Source of the DNA: Afifellaceae bacterium | Lineage (GTDB): Bacteria; Pseudomonadota; Alphaproteobacteria; Rhizobiales; Afifellaceae | Assembly: GCA_028284625.1 (NCBI GenBank) | Contig: JANQRH010000026.1 | Coordinates: 62,001-126,000, forward strand | Length of the DNA: 64,000 nucleotides | Reading direction: 5' to 3' | Shown: positions 10,766-20,010 of the stretch, piece by piece | Numbering within the stretch: the first letter of the stretch is position 1 | How the letters are laid out: every line of letters starts with the position of its first letter | The notes under the pieces: model-generated | What the model saw: the letters and a program-made list of their open reading frames with translations, nothing else | What the model was told of the DNA's origin: nothing | The model's database searches: none | Made by a program: the position numbers and the translations under genes

Positions 10766-10789
10766 CGGCCGGCGCTCATGCGCCGGCCG
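10766..10789. terminator. Bidirectional terminator hairpin
   Basis: A perfect 10-bp GC stem pairs bases 10766-10775 with 10780-10789 across a TCAT loop and is followed by a T-containing tract (10790-10798). It sits between the convergent ends of hppA and bamE and probably serves both. Confidence 0.7.
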
Positions 10790-10803
10790 TTTCCGTTAAT
10801 CGG

Positions 10804-11271
10804 CTATTGTCCGGGGATCGGATTGACGTTGCCGGCTGCGCCCAGCAACTGCCCGATGAACGAGACGTCGCGGCCGGCGGTCGGCGTCGTGCGCGACACG
10901 AGGTCGATGACCCTGCCGTCCTCCAGGCCATATTGGGCGATGCGCGACACCTGGCTGTTTCCGTCGAAATAGATGGCCAGCACCGTCTGGTCGACGACGC
11001 GAGCGTTCAGGAAAGCCACAGGCCGGTTGGTGACCTGCGACACGTAATAGAAGACCTCGCCGCCGAAATCGGCGGTCGTGGAGGGTGTGCCGAGCGCAAT
11101 GAGCACCTGTTCACGCGGCGCACCGACCTGCACCTGCTGCAGCGCCGACTCAGATGGCACGTAGCCACGGTGGAGCGTCTCGCCGCAGCCGGTAAGCACC
11201 AGGCCGGCGAGCAGAGCGAAGGCTGGCCCGCTGAGCCGTCGCGAAATCGGATGCGTATATCTGATCGGCAT
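10804..11271 (-). CDS. bamE: Outer membrane assembly lipoprotein BamE (SmpA/OmlA)
   Basis: BamE is a small lipoprotein of the BAM complex that inserts beta-barrel proteins in the outer membrane. The 155-residue product has a lipoprotein signal ending in LVLTGC (lipobox Cys near residue 29). A SmpA/OmlA domain follows, with VQVGAPREQVLIALGTPS and FGGEVFYYVSQ. The C-terminal tail (about 40 residues) is longer than in E. coli BamE, as is common in alphaproteobacteria. It is divergent from the cytochrome bc1 chaperone-like gene, with the start codons about 107 bp apart. Confidence 0.9.
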   Translation of the reverse strand: MPIRYTHPISRRLSGPAFALLAGLVLTGCGETLHRGYVPSESALQQVQVGAPREQVLIALGTPSTTADFGGEVFYYVSQVTNRPVAFLNARVVDQTVLAIYFDGNSQVSRIAQYGLEDGRVIDLVSRTTPTAGRDVSFIGQLLGAAGNVNPIPGQ

Positions 11272-11378
11272 TTTACTTCCCTTGCCCGGTTGCTAGCCGT
11301 GTCGCCGACGCTTTGCAATAAGGGACCGCTGCGGTCGTGCGCGGCCGCAGGCCACATGGGTGGAGTAGTTCAGGAACG

Positions 11379-11921
11379 ATGTTCCCATTCTCCAAGAAGC
11401 GACGCGACGAGCGCCAGGCTGCGGCGCAGCTGTACGATAAGATTTTGGAGGCGGCGCGGCGCCCTGCGCTCTATCTGCATCATGGCGTCCCCGACACGCT
11501 CCAGGGACGCTTCGAGATGGTGACGCTTCATCTCTTCGCCGTGCTGCACCGCCTCATGCATGTGCCCGGCGACGACGCGGAGCTCGCCCGACTGGTCTCC
11601 GAACGCTTTGTGGAGGACATGGACAGCACGTTTCGCGAGATGGGGGTCGGGGACCTCTCCGTGCCCAAACGCATGCGCACGCTCTATGGATCCTTCGCCG
11701 GCCGGTTCGATGCGTATGAAGCCGCCATCGGCCAGGATGGCGACGAGCTGGCCGCGGCCATCTCGCGCAATGTGTTTCCCGACGCCTCGGAAGAGGCGCA
11801 CGCCGCCCGGCTGGCGGCAATCCTGCGGGAAGCGGTCTCGCACATCCAGGCCACCGACATTGCGGCGTTGCGCCGCGGCGAGTTGAGCTTCCCGGCTCTG
11901 CCGACGCCAAGCCATGCGTGA
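11379..11921 (+). CDS. Ubiquinol-cytochrome c chaperone family protein (CBP3-like)
   Basis: The 180-residue product matches the Ubiq_cyt_C_chap family, whose mitochondrial member CBP3 assists assembly of the cytochrome bc1 complex. Recognisable stretches are ALYLHHGVPDTLQGRFEMV, LFAVLHRLMHV and GDLSVPKRMRTLYGSFAGRF. The start at 11379 is preceded by AGGAACG. It lies directly upstream of the DUF177 gene and plsX and opposite bamE, an order common in Hyphomicrobiales. The bacterial function is inferred from the family. Confidence 0.85.
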   Translation: MFPFSKKRRDERQAAAQLYDKILEAARRPALYLHHGVPDTLQGRFEMVTLHLFAVLHRLMHVPGDDAELARLVSERFVEDMDSTFREMGVGDLSVPKRMRTLYGSFAGRFDAYEAAIGQDGDELAAAISRNVFPDASEEAHAARLAAILREAVSHIQATDIAALRRGELSFPALPTPSHA

Positions 11922-11924
11922 CGC

Positions 11925-12434
11925 ATGAAGTCCGGCTCCTTATCGCTCACGCTGTTGGCCGAACATGTTCCCGCGCGCGGCGAGCGCTATCGGATCGAGG
12001 CCAACGAGGCGGAGCGCCGTGCCTTGGCCGAAGAGCTTGGGCTTCGGGAGATCGGCTCGCTGAACGCCGAACTTGAGGTGCGTCCGCTGCCCGATCACAG
12101 CTATAGCGTGCGCGGGGCTTTGGAGGCCGAGCTCGTTCAGACCGACGTGGTGACGCTGGAGCCTCTGCCTCAGACAATCGCCGAAACGATAGACCTGATC
12201 GCCGTTTCAGCCGAGCGCGAGGGGCCCACCACTGCTTCGGGCGAAGACCGGCCCGACGTCTTCAGCGAGGGGCGCATCGCCCTTGGCGCCTGCGTCGCCG
12301 AGCACCTGGCGCTAGGACTTGATCCCTATCCACGGGCGGCAGGCGTTGAGTTCCCCGGCCATATCGAGGATGATTCCGCCGCCGACTCGCCGCTTGCGGC
12401 GCTCGCTGCGTTGAAGAAGAAGGACAAGACCTAG
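11925..12434 (+). CDS. DUF177/YceD family protein
   Basis: The 169-residue product belongs to the YceD (DUF177) family, implicated in 23S rRNA accumulation and usually encoded next to rpmF or plsX. The family C-terminal motif appears as [20 protein letters not shown]; the two Cys of the E. coli-type motif are reduced to one. The tail ends in [10 protein letters not shown], typical of the family. No rpmF lies between it and plsX, and the gap to plsX is 76 bp. It starts 3 bp after the upstream gene. Confidence 0.85.
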   Translation: MKSGSLSLTLLAEHVPARGERYRIEANEAERRALAEELGLREIGSLNAELEVRPLPDHSYSVRGALEAELVQTDVVTLEPLPQTIAETIDLIAVSAEREGPTTASGEDRPDVFSEGRIALGACVAEHLALGLDPYPRAAGVEFPGHIEDDSAADSPLAALAALKKKDKT

Positions 12435-12510
12435 TGTCTCCAAGGCCACCGATCGCTATGACCAACGCACGCGACTTGGCTCCGCTACTTGTGGCCGAAG
12501 CAGCTGGCTA

Positions 12511-13569
12511 ATGTCTCAAACGATTACGATTGCCCTCGACGCGATGGGCGGCGATTCCGGACCTGAGGTGGTGATCGGCGGGGCGGCGATCGCCATCGAC
12601 AGGCGACCGGACCTGCGTTTCGTCATCTACGGCGAGGAGGATGTTGTCGCCCCGGTGCTTCAGGCGAACGAAAGCGTGCGCCAGGTGTCGGAGTTCCACC
12701 ATTGCGGCGTCACCGTGCAGATGAACGACAAACCGAGCCAGGCCCTGCGCAAAGGCCGCTGGAAATCGTCGATGTGGCGTGCGGTCGAAGCGGTACGCGA
12801 TCGCAAGGCCACCGCCGCCGTCTCAGCCGGCAACACCGGAGCGCTGATGGCCATGGCGAAGTTCTGCCTGAAGTCGCTGCCCGGCATTGAGCGCCCGGCG
12901 ATCGCCGCGATCTGGCCGACCACACGCGGGGAGAGCATTGTGCTCGATGTCGGCGCCACCATCGGCGCCGATTCCCGCATGCTGGTCGACTTCGCAGTGA
13001 TGGGTGCCGCCATGGCGCGCTCCGTGTCCGGGCTCGATCGGCCGACCGTGGCGCTCCTCAATGTCGGGGTAGAGGAGATCAAGGGCATTGAAGAAGTGCG
13101 CGAGGCAGGTCGCGTACTGCGCGAGATGGATCATCCGGGGTTTGAGTATCGTGGCTATGTCGAGGGCGACGACATCGGCAAGGGCACCGTCGACGTGGTC
13201 GTCACGGAAGGCTTCTCCGGAAACATCGCACTGAAGACCGCCGAAGGGACGGCCCGTCAGATCGCCGAATATCTGCGCTCCGCCATGGCCCGTACATGGG
13301 CGGCAAGGCTGGGCTATCTTTTTGCCCGCTCAGCGTTTGAGTTGCTGCGTGAGAAGATGGACCCGCGAAAGGTCAATGGCGGCGTTTTTCTTGGGCTGAA
13401 CGGCCTGGTTATCAAGTCCCACGGCGGCACTGACGCAGAGGGTTTCGCCAGCGCCATTGAGCTTGCGCGCGAGATGGCGCGCAATGATCTGGTGCACATG
13501 ATCGCCGACGACCACCAAGCCTTCGACGACGCAGTCTCGACCGGCCGCATGAAGGCGGCCTCCGCATGA
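12511..13569 (+). CDS. plsX: Phosphate acyltransferase PlsX
   Basis: PlsX converts acyl-ACP to acyl-phosphate, the acyl donor for PlsY in phospholipid synthesis. The 352-residue product begins [19 protein letters not shown], the family signature. It also carries [33 protein letters not shown] and [18 protein letters not shown]. Length is normal. Its stop overlaps the fabH start (ATGA), indicating coupled translation. Confidence 0.96.
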   Translation: MSQTITIALDAMGGDSGPEVVIGGAAIAIDRRPDLRFVIYGEEDVVAPVLQANESVRQVSEFHHCGVTVQMNDKPSQALRKGRWKSSMWRAVEAVRDRKATAAVSAGNTGALMAMAKFCLKSLPGIERPAIAAIWPTTRGESIVLDVGATIGADSRMLVDFAVMGAAMARSVSGLDRPTVALLNVGVEEIKGIEEVREAGRVLREMDHPGFEYRGYVEGDDIGKGTVDVVVTEGFSGNIALKTAEGTARQIAEYLRSAMARTWAARLGYLFARSAFELLREKMDPRKVNGGVFLGLNGLVIKSHGGTDAEGFASAIELAREMARNDLVHMIADDHQAFDDAVSTGRMKAASA

Positions 13570-14537
13570 TCCGTTCCGTTGTTCGCGGCATTGGGAGCTA
13601 TCTGCCGGCCAAGGTTCTGACCAACCAGGATCTCGCGGCGATGGTGGACACCTCCGATGAGTGGATCGTCCAGCGCACCGGCATTCGCGAACGCCGCGTC
13701 GCCGCGGAAGGGGAGTTCACCTCCGACCTTGCGACCCACGCCGCGGAAAGCGCGCTGAAGGACGCTGGAATGTCGCCCGCCGACATCGACCTGATCGTGC
13801 TGGCGACGGCCACGCCCGACCATACGTTCCCCGCGACGGCCGTCGCCGTGCAGGAGCGTCTCGGTATGCATCACGGCGCCGCCTACGACCTCCAGGCGGT
13901 CTGCTCCGGTTTCGTCTTCGCCGTCTCAAATGCCGATGCGATGCTGCGCGTTGGACAGGGGCGGCGTGCGCTGGTGATCGGGGCGGAGACGTTCTCGCGC
14001 ATTCTCGACTGGTCCGACCGCACGACCTGCGTGCTCTTCGGCGACGGCGCCGGCGCGATCGTGTTGGAGGCGCAGGAAGGCACCGGCACGATCGCCGATC
14101 GCGGCGTGCTCTCCGCCCATTTGCGCTCCGACGGCCGGCATAAGCAGAAACTCTTCGTCGATGGCGGCCCGTCCTCAACCGGCACGGTCGGCCATGTGCG
14201 CATGGAGGGCCGCGAGGTCTTCAAACACGCCGTGGGCATGATCTCCGATGTGATCAACGCTGCGTTCGAGGCGACCGGCACTGGCCCGGACGATATCGAC
14301 TGGTTCGTGCCGCATCAGGCCAATCAGCGCATCATCGACGCCAGCGCCCGCAAACTCGGGATCGCCCGCAACAAGGTCGTGTCGACGGTCGTGCATCACG
14401 GCAACACGTCGGCGGCCTCCGTGCCCCTGGCGTTGCACGAGGCAGTGCGCGACAAACGCATCAAAACCGGCGATCTCGTCATGCTTGAAGCCATGGGCGG
14501 CGGCTTCACATGGGGCTCGGCGCTGGTACGGTGGTGA
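13566..14537 (+). CDS. fabH: Beta-ketoacyl-ACP synthase III
   Basis: FabH initiates type II fatty-acid synthesis by condensing acetyl-CoA with malonyl-ACP. The 323-residue product shows [19 protein letters not shown] near the N-terminus, the catalytic Cys in [14 protein letters not shown], the His in [13 protein letters not shown], and the Asn in [16 protein letters not shown]. The triad is therefore complete. It overlaps plsX by 4 nt. Confidence 0.97.
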   Translation: MIRSVVRGIGSYLPAKVLTNQDLAAMVDTSDEWIVQRTGIRERRVAAEGEFTSDLATHAAESALKDAGMSPADIDLIVLATATPDHTFPATAVAVQERLGMHHGAAYDLQAVCSGFVFAVSNADAMLRVGQGRRALVIGAETFSRILDWSDRTTCVLFGDGAGAIVLEAQEGTGTIADRGVLSAHLRSDGRHKQKLFVDGGPSSTGTVGHVRMEGREVFKHAVGMISDVINAAFEATGTGPDDIDWFVPHQANQRIIDASARKLGIARNKVVSTVVHHGNTSAASVPLALHEAVRDKRIKTGDLVMLEAMGGGFTWGSALVRW

Positions 14538-14547
14538 TTCGCCGAGG

Positions 14548-14576
14548 TTGACCCGAATTACCGGCCCGAATAGGGT
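14548..14576 (+). promoter_or_regulatory. Candidate promoter for ihfA-merR
   Basis: TTGACC (14548-14553) and TAGGGT (14571-14576) are separated by 17 bp and followed by an AT-rich stretch before ihfA. The -35 is a good match, the -10 only partial. This is inference from pattern. Confidence 0.35.
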
Positions 14577-14625
14577 TATGGTGTTGAATTTCTTTAAGTC
14601 CTAAGAAAACGATGCGGCGGGGCGA

Positions 14626-14955
14626 ATGGGGGGCAATACCGTAACGAGGGCCGATTTGGCTGAAGCCGTTTTTCGTCGGCTGGGCCTATCGCGAACGGAA
14701 TCGGCGGCAATGGTCGAGATGGTCCTGAAGGAGATTTCCGACGTGATCGTCTCCGGCGAGACGGTGAAGTTGTCGTCCTTCGGCTCGTTCACGGTCCGCG
14801 AAAAGGGTCTGCGCGTCGGCCGTAACCCGAAGACGGGCAAGGAAGTCCCGATACCGCCGCGCCGGGTTGCCGTGTTCAAGCCCAGCAACATCATGAAGCA
14901 GCGTATCAACGAGGGCGTCGGCAGCGAGGCGCGCTCGGAGGAAGCGGCCGAATAG
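14626..14955 (+). CDS. ihfA: Integration host factor subunit alpha
   Basis: IhfA is one half of the heterodimeric DNA-bending protein IHF. The 109-residue product starts with [19 protein letters not shown] and carries the DNA-binding arm region [20 protein letters not shown] and the family terminus [16 protein letters not shown] short acidic tail ([11 protein letters not shown]) is added, as in other alphaproteobacteria. It is followed 19 bp later by the MerR-type gene. Confidence 0.95.
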   Translation: MGGNTVTRADLAEAVFRRLGLSRTESAAMVEMVLKEISDVIVSGETVKLSSFGSFTVREKGLRVGRNPKTGKEVPIPPRRVAVFKPSNIMKQRINEGVGSEARSEEAAE

Positions 14956-14974
14956 CGGCAGGGTAGGAGCGAGT

Positions 14975-15481
14975 ATGGCTTCGCCAAAAGCACCCGACGC
15001 GTTCCGGACCATCAGCGAGGTCGCCGGCGAGCTCGATCTGCCGCAGCACGTACTGCGCTTCTGGGAAACACGCTTCTCGCAGATCAAGCCGATGAAGCGC
15101 GGTGGCGGGCGGCGCTATTATCGACCCGAAGATATCGACCTCCTGCGCGGCATCCGTCTGCTGCTCTACGGCGAGGGCTTCACAATCCGCGGCGTCCAGC
15201 GCCTCCTGAAGGAGAAGGGCATCGGCTTCGTCGTCTCCGTCGGGCAGACCGGCTCGGTGCAGACTGTGACGGCGGATGAGGACGAGGCACCCGCCAAGGC
15301 TGCGCGCCGATCGCGACAGAAGGCGCCAGAGGTAGCGCCGCCTGCTGCAGAGGAGCCTGCCGCGTACAAACCCGCCGCGACGCGCACGGTCTACGCCCTG
15401 TCGCAAGACCAGCGCCGCCGCGCCGAGGCGGCTCTAGAGGACCTTCTGGAAGCGCAGCGACTGCTTGAGCAGACCCGCTGA
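14975..15481 (+). CDS. MerR family transcriptional regulator
   Basis: The 168-residue product has an N-terminal MerR helix-turn-helix (about residues 12-80: [20 protein letters not shown], then [20 protein letters not shown]). An Ala/Pro/Lys-rich linker leads to a short C-terminal helix ([20 protein letters not shown]). No metal-binding cysteines are visible, so its effector is unknown. A Shine-Dalgarno-like GTAGGAGCG precedes ATG 14975. The ihfA-merR pair is conserved in alphaproteobacteria, often with tRNA-Pro next; here about 5.4 kb separates merR from tRNA-Pro. Confidence 0.9.
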   Translation: MASPKAPDAFRTISEVAGELDLPQHVLRFWETRFSQIKPMKRGGGRRYYRPEDIDLLRGIRLLLYGEGFTIRGVQRLLKEKGIGFVVSVGQTGSVQTVTADEDEAPAKAARRSRQKAPEVAPPAAEEPAAYKPAATRTVYALSQDQRRRAEAALEDLLEAQRLLEQTR

Positions 15482-15530
15482 GCGGCGTCCCTTCCGCGGC
15501 ACTCCCTGCTTCACCGCTCATTGAACCGAC

Positions 15531-16640
15531 TTGGCAGTCCGCCGGAACTGCGCGAGACTGCGCGGCGTTCGACGATTGTCGTGGGAGGGTCTCATGCGGC
15601 GTTCGACAGTAGCGGTCTTTGTGGCTGGGCTTCTTGCCCTGCTGGTCGCAGGGCCGGCCTTTGCCGCCAAGCGCGTCGCGCTGGTCATCGGCAACGACGC
15701 CTATGATCAACTGACGGCCCTGGAGAAGGCCGCCGCCGATGCCAAAGGCTACGCCGCATTGGCCCGGACCAAAGGCTTCGACGAGGTCATCGAGCGCACC
15801 AATCTGACCCGTCAGGAGATGGATATCGCCATTGCGGAGTTCCTGCAGGCGATCGAACCGGGCGACACGGCACTCTTCGTCTATTCCGGCCACGGCTGGA
15901 GCGACGGTAGCCAGAACTATCTGGTCGGCGTCGATGCCCCGAAGACCGCCCAGGAAGCACTCCTGGCGCGGATCTCCATCCCGCTACAGAATGGCGTCAA
16001 CGGTGTCCTCGACGAAGTCGCACGGCGCGGGGCCTCGTTGAAAGTCGCGATCGTTGACGCCTGCCGCGACAATCCGTTCCTCTCCTCAACGCCGGGCCGC
16101 TCCATTGGTATTGGCCGTGGGCTGTCGCGTATCGATCCGCCACGCGGCACGTTCGTCGTTTTCTCCGCCGGAGCTGGGCAGGTGGCGCTTGACCGTCTGT
16201 CCGACGACGATCCCGATCCCAACGGGGTCTTCACGCGCGTTCTCCTGCCGCTGCTGGAGGCCGACAAGCCGCTGCTTGAGGCCGTGAAGACCGCTCAGCG
16301 CGAGGTCTTCGCGCTGGCCCGAGAGGTCAGCCACACGCAGGAGCCGGCCTATTACGACCAGGTGCGCGGCAATGCCTGCATATCGCAGTCTTGTGGGACC
16401 GGTGCATCATCTCCAACACCGGCTGGAAGCGAGACGGTATTTTGGACAAGCATCGCCAATTCCAAGGATGCGGCTGACTTCCAGGCTTACCTGCAGGTTT
16501 TTCCGAATGGCGTCTTCGTGCCGCTGGCCAAGAACCGGCTCGCGGCGTTGACGCCCGCCGACGAGCCTGAGCCGATCGTCGCGCCAACGCTCCACGAATG
16601 CGACCGACTGGCCTCTGAGGAGACGGTCGAGTTCAAAGAG
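15531..16640 (+). repeat. Direct duplication, copy A (leader plus caspase domain)
   Basis: From TTGGCAG at 15531 through about 16640 this stretch repeats almost exactly at 18091-19200. It covers about 60 bp of leader, the ribosome binding site, the signal peptide and the caspase domain. Identity falls off at the start of the Sel1 region. Confidence 0.9.
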
Positions 16641-18065
16641 CTGCGTTTCAACCCTGGGCCAGCAATCGTCGCTTGTCGGGAGGCCGTTATCCAACACCCG
16701 GAGGAAGCCCGGTTTGCCCAGCAACTCGGCCGGGCACTTCAAGCGGACGAGCGATACAGCGAAGCGAAGGTCTGGTACGAAACGGCAATCGAGTTCGGGC
16801 ACACCGGCGCGATGATCAGTCTCGGCAACCTTTATAGCGGCGGCCGAGGCGTTAAGCAGGACTATGCCGAGGCACGGCGCTGGTATGAGAAGGCTGCTGC
16901 GCTTGGGGACGGTGGGGCGATGGGCAATCTCGGCATGCTCTATCATCACGGCCGAGGCGTTGAGCAGGACTATGCCGAAGCACGGCGCTTGTATGAGAAG
17001 GCGGCCGAGCTTGGTGACGCTAGCGCGATGGCCAATCTCGGCTTTTTCTACAATTTCGGCAAAGGCGTTGAGCAGGACTACGCCGAAGCGCGGCGCTGGT
17101 ATGAGAAGGCGAGCGCGCTCGGGGTCGTTAGAGCGATGAACAACCTCGCCATGCTTCACGAAATCGGTAACGGCGTTGAGCAGGACTATGCCGAAGCACG
17201 GCGCTGGTATGAAAAGGCGGTTGAGCTCGGGAGCGACGATGCGATGTACTACCTCGGCTGGTATTACGAAACCGGCCGAGGCGTTGAGCAGGACTATGTC
17301 GAAGCACGGCGCTTGTATGAGAAGGCGGCTGAGCTTGGGGTCGGCAGCGCGATGGCCAAACTCGGCACGTTTCACGAAGCCGGCCTAGGCGTTGAGCAGG
17401 ACTATGCCGAGGCGCGGCGCTGGTATGAGAAGGGGGCCGAGCTTGGGAGCTCTAAAGCGATGACCAAGCTCGCCGCGCTTCACGAAGCAGGCCTAGGCGG
17501 CGAGCAGGACTATGCCGAGGCGCTGCATTGGTATGAGAAGGCGGCCGAGTCTTGGGAGGTGCAGGCAATGACCAAACTCGGCACGTTTCACGAAGCCGGC
17601 CTAGGCGTTGAGCAGGACTATGCCGAAGCGCGACGCTGGTATGAGAAGGCGGCCGAGTTTGGGAACGCCAGCGCGATGACCAGTCTCGGCGCGCTTTACG
17701 AAACCGGCCAGGGCGGTGAGCAGGACTACGCCGAAGCGGGGTATTGGTATGAGAAGGCGGCCGAGTTTGGGAACGCCAGCGCGATGACCAGTCTCGGCAT
17801 GCTTCATGTCCGCGGCCTTGGCGTGGCCAGGGACACGGCGGCGGCCTCCGAACTCTTCTTGCGGGCGATGGCCCAGGGAGATGATCGGACGTTCGAGCAG
17901 TTCCTTACCGAGTCTGACTCCTTCGACCGCCAGGTCAGGCGCGCAATCGAGCAATATCTCATCGACAGAGGCTATCTGGCTGGTAGTGCCGACGGCGCCT
18001 TCGGATCTGCGGCCAAGGCTGCGCTCAGAGAATATCAAGAGGCGGTCAAGAACCGCCGGTCGTGA
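15594..18065 (+). CDS. Secreted caspase-like protease with Sel1 repeats, copy 1
   Basis: This is a predicted periplasmic or secreted C14-family (metacaspase/orthocaspase-like) cysteine peptidase of 823 residues. A signal peptide ends near AGPAFAA (residues 20-25). The peptidase domain spans about 26-270, with catalytic His100 in FVYSGHGWSDG and Cys157 in IVDACRDNPF. A linker is followed by about 11 Sel1/TPR-like units of 36 residues (consensus EQDYAEARRWYEKAAELG). The last 55 residues contain YLIDRGYLAGSADGAFG, a peptidoglycan-binding-like module. The start at 15594 is preceded by GGGAGGG; the frame opens 63 nt earlier without a better site. The next gene is a near copy. The substrate is unknown. 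Confidence 0.88.
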   Translation: MRRSTVAVFVAGLLALLVAGPAFAAKRVALVIGNDAYDQLTALEKAAADAKGYAALARTKGFDEVIERTNLTRQEMDIAIAEFLQAIEPGDTALFVYSGHGWSDGSQNYLVGVDAPKTAQEALLARISIPLQNGVNGVLDEVARRGASLKVAIVDACRDNPFLSSTPGRSIGIGRGLSRIDPPRGTFVVFSAGAGQVALDRLSDDDPDPNGVFTRVLLPLLEADKPLLEAVKTAQREVFALAREVSHTQEPAYYDQVRGNACISQSCGTGASSPTPAGSETVFWTSIANSKDAADFQAYLQVFPNGVFVPLAKNRLAALTPADEPEPIVAPTLHECDRLASEETVEFKELRFNPGPAIVACREAVIQHPEEARFAQQLGRALQADERYSEAKVWYETAIEFGHTGAMISLGNLYSGGRGVKQDYAEARRWYEKAAALGDGGAMGNLGMLYHHGRGVEQDYAEARRLYEKAAELGDASAMANLGFFYNFGKGVEQDYAEARRWYEKASALGVVRAMNNLAMLHEIGNGVEQDYAEARRWYEKAVELGSDDAMYYLGWYYETGRGVEQDYVEARRLYEKAAELGVGSAMAKLGTFHEAGLGVEQDYAEARRWYEKGAELGSSKAMTKLAALHEAGLGGEQDYAEALHWYEKAAESWEVQAMTKLGTFHEAGLGVEQDYAEARRWYEKAAEFGNASAMTSLGALYETGQGGEQDYAEAGYWYEKAAEFGNASAMTSLGMLHVRGLGVARDTAAASELFLRAMAQGDDRTFEQFLTESDSFDRQVRRAIEQYLIDRGYLAGSADGAFGSAAKAALREYQEAVKNRRS
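16785..17840 (+). repeat. 108-bp tandem repeats encoding Sel1 units
   Basis: GTTGAGCAGGACTATGCCGA recurs with a 108-bp period (for example 16851, with one change, and 16959), nine core units in copy 1. A shorter array of three core units lies at about 19320-19760 in copy 2. The period equals 36 codons, one Sel1 unit, so the array is coding. Confidence 0.85.
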
Positions 18066-18090
18066 CTTGACCAACGCAGTGCCCGCGGCC

Positions 18091-19200
18091 TTGGCAGCCT
18101 GCCTGAACTGGGCGAGACTGCGCGCGTTCGACGATTGTCGTGGGAGGGTCTCATGCGGCGTTCGACAGTAGCGGTCTTTGTGGCCGGGTTCCTTGCCCTG
18201 CTGGTCGCAGGGCCGGCCTTTGCCGCCAAGCGCGTCGCGCTGGTCATCGGCAACGACGCTTATGATCAACTGACGACCCTGGAGAAGGCCGCGGCCGATG
18301 CCAAAGGCTACGCCGCATTGGCCCGGACCAAGGGCTTTGACGAGGTCATCGAGCGCACCAATCTCACCCGTCAGGAGATGGATATCGCCATTGCGGAGTT
18401 CCTGCAGGCGATCGAACCGGGCGACACGGCACTCTTTGTCTATTCAGGCCATGGTTGGAGCGACGGTAGCCAGAACTATCTGGTCGGCGTCGATGCCCCG
18501 GAGACCGCCCAGGAAGCACTCCTGGCGCGGATCTCCATCCCGCTACAGAATGGCGTCAACGGCATCCTCGACGAAGTCGCACGGCGCGGGGCATCGTTGA
18601 AGGTGGCGATCGTCGACGCCTGCCGCGACAATCCGTTCCTCTCCTCAACGCCGGGCCGATCCATTGGTATTGGGCGCGGGCTGTCGCGTATCGATCCGCC
18701 ACGCGGCACGTTCGTCGTTTTCTCCGCAGGAGCAGGGCAGGTGGCGCTTGACCGTCTGTCCGACGACGATCCCGATCCCAACGGGGTCTTCACACGCGTT
18801 CTCCTGCCGCTGCTGGAGGCCGACAAGCCGTTGCTTGAAGCTGTGAAGACCGCTCAGCGCGAGGTCTTCGCGCTGGCCCGAGAGGTCAGCCACACGCAGG
18901 AGCCAGCCTATTACGACCAGGTGCGTGGTAACGCCTGCATATCGCCGTCTTGTGGGACTGGTACATCATCATCTCCAACACCGGCTGGAAGCGAGACGGC
19001 GTTCTGGACGAGCATCGCCAATTCCAAGGATGCGGCTGACTTCGAGGCATACCTGCAGGTCTTTCCGAATGGCGTCTTCGTGCCGCTGGCCAAGAACCGG
19101 CTCGCGGCGTTGACGCCCGCCGATGAGCCTGAGCCGATCGTCGCGCCAACGCTCCACGATTGCGACCGGTTGGCCTCTGAGGACACGGTTGATTTCGATG
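18091..19200 (+). repeat. Direct duplication, copy B (leader plus caspase domain)
   Basis: This is the partner of 15531-16640, offset by about 2560 bp. The leader differs by a one-base indel and a few substitutions, and the coding part by a handful of codons. One extra codon occurs near 18960-18980 in a run of CAT triplets. Confidence 0.9.
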
Positions 19201-19979
19201 GGCTACAATCCGCCCCTGAACCGGCGATTGCCGCTTGTCGGGATGCTGTTGACCAAAGCCCCGACGAGGCTCGGTTTGCCTATCAGCTCGGCTTGGCACT
19301 CCACGCAGACGAGCAGCACGACGAGGCGAAGCTGTGGTACGAAAAGGCAGCCGAGCTTGGCAACACCAACGCGATGAACTTTCTCGGCGCGCTTCACCTA
19401 TTCGGCGAAGTCGTTGAGCAGGACTATGCCGAAGCGCGGCGTTGGTTCGAGAAGGCCGCTGAGCTTGGGCACGTCGACGCTATGTTCAATCTCGGCTTGT
19501 TCCATAGCCGCGGCCAAGGCGTTGAGCAGAACTATGCCGAAGCGCGACGCTGGTATGAGAAGGCTGCTGCGCTTGGGGACGGTGGGGCGATGTACAGTAT
19601 CGGTGTGCTCTATCGAGACGGCGGGGGCGTTGAGCAGGACTACGCCGAAGCGCGGCGTTGGTTCGAAAAGGCGGTTGAGCTTGGGTTCTTCGACGCGATG
19701 CACAGTCTCGGTTTGCTCTATGATAGGGGCCTGGGCGTGGCCAAAGATGCGTCAAAAGCCTCCGATCTGTTTTTGCGGGCGATGGCTGCGGGACACGACT
19801 GGACGTTTCAACAGTTTCTGACCAATGCGACGCGCTATGACACGCAAGTCAGGCGCACCATCCAGCGATTTCTCATTGACGAAGGCTATCTTGCCGGCAG
19901 TGCCAATGGCCAGTTCGGACTAAAGACCAAGGCCGCTCTCAGAGCATATCAAGAGGCCGTCAAAAACGGCCGGTCGTGA
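18153..19979 (+). CDS. Secreted caspase-like protease with Sel1 repeats, copy 2
   Basis: The 608-residue paralog of the preceding gene has the same plan: signal peptide, C14 peptidase domain with His100 and Cys157 intact, linker, Sel1 repeats and a C-terminal peptidoglycan-binding-like module (FLIDEGYLAGSANGQFG). The first 280 residues differ from copy 1 at only a few positions (for example 13, 42, 117 and 138). It has about 5 Sel1 units instead of about 11. The 215-residue length difference equals six 36-residue units minus the one residue inserted in the linker of copy 2. Sel1 units and tail have diverged more than the protease domain. The leader and ribosome binding site are duplicated too, so both genes may be expressed alike. 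Confidence 0.88.
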   Translation: MRRSTVAVFVAGFLALLVAGPAFAAKRVALVIGNDAYDQLTTLEKAAADAKGYAALARTKGFDEVIERTNLTRQEMDIAIAEFLQAIEPGDTALFVYSGHGWSDGSQNYLVGVDAPETAQEALLARISIPLQNGVNGILDEVARRGASLKVAIVDACRDNPFLSSTPGRSIGIGRGLSRIDPPRGTFVVFSAGAGQVALDRLSDDDPDPNGVFTRVLLPLLEADKPLLEAVKTAQREVFALAREVSHTQEPAYYDQVRGNACISPSCGTGTSSSPTPAGSETAFWTSIANSKDAADFEAYLQVFPNGVFVPLAKNRLAALTPADEPEPIVAPTLHDCDRLASEDTVDFDGLQSAPEPAIAACRDAVDQSPDEARFAYQLGLALHADEQHDEAKLWYEKAAELGNTNAMNFLGALHLFGEVVEQDYAEARRWFEKAAELGHVDAMFNLGLFHSRGQGVEQNYAEARRWYEKAAALGDGGAMYSIGVLYRDGGGVEQDYAEARRWFEKAVELGFFDAMHSLGLLYDRGLGVAKDASKASDLFLRAMAAGHDWTFQQFLTNATRYDTQVRRTIQRFLIDEGYLAGSANGQFGLKTKAALRAYQEAVKNGRS

Positions 19980-20010
19980 CCTGGCCAAAGCGTCGCCCGC
20001 TTGAGCCCGC

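Noticed and set aside
16785..17840. CRISPR-like array suggested by regular spacing
   Set aside because: The period is 108 bp, the whole unit is conserved and in frame, and it encodes Sel1 motifs.
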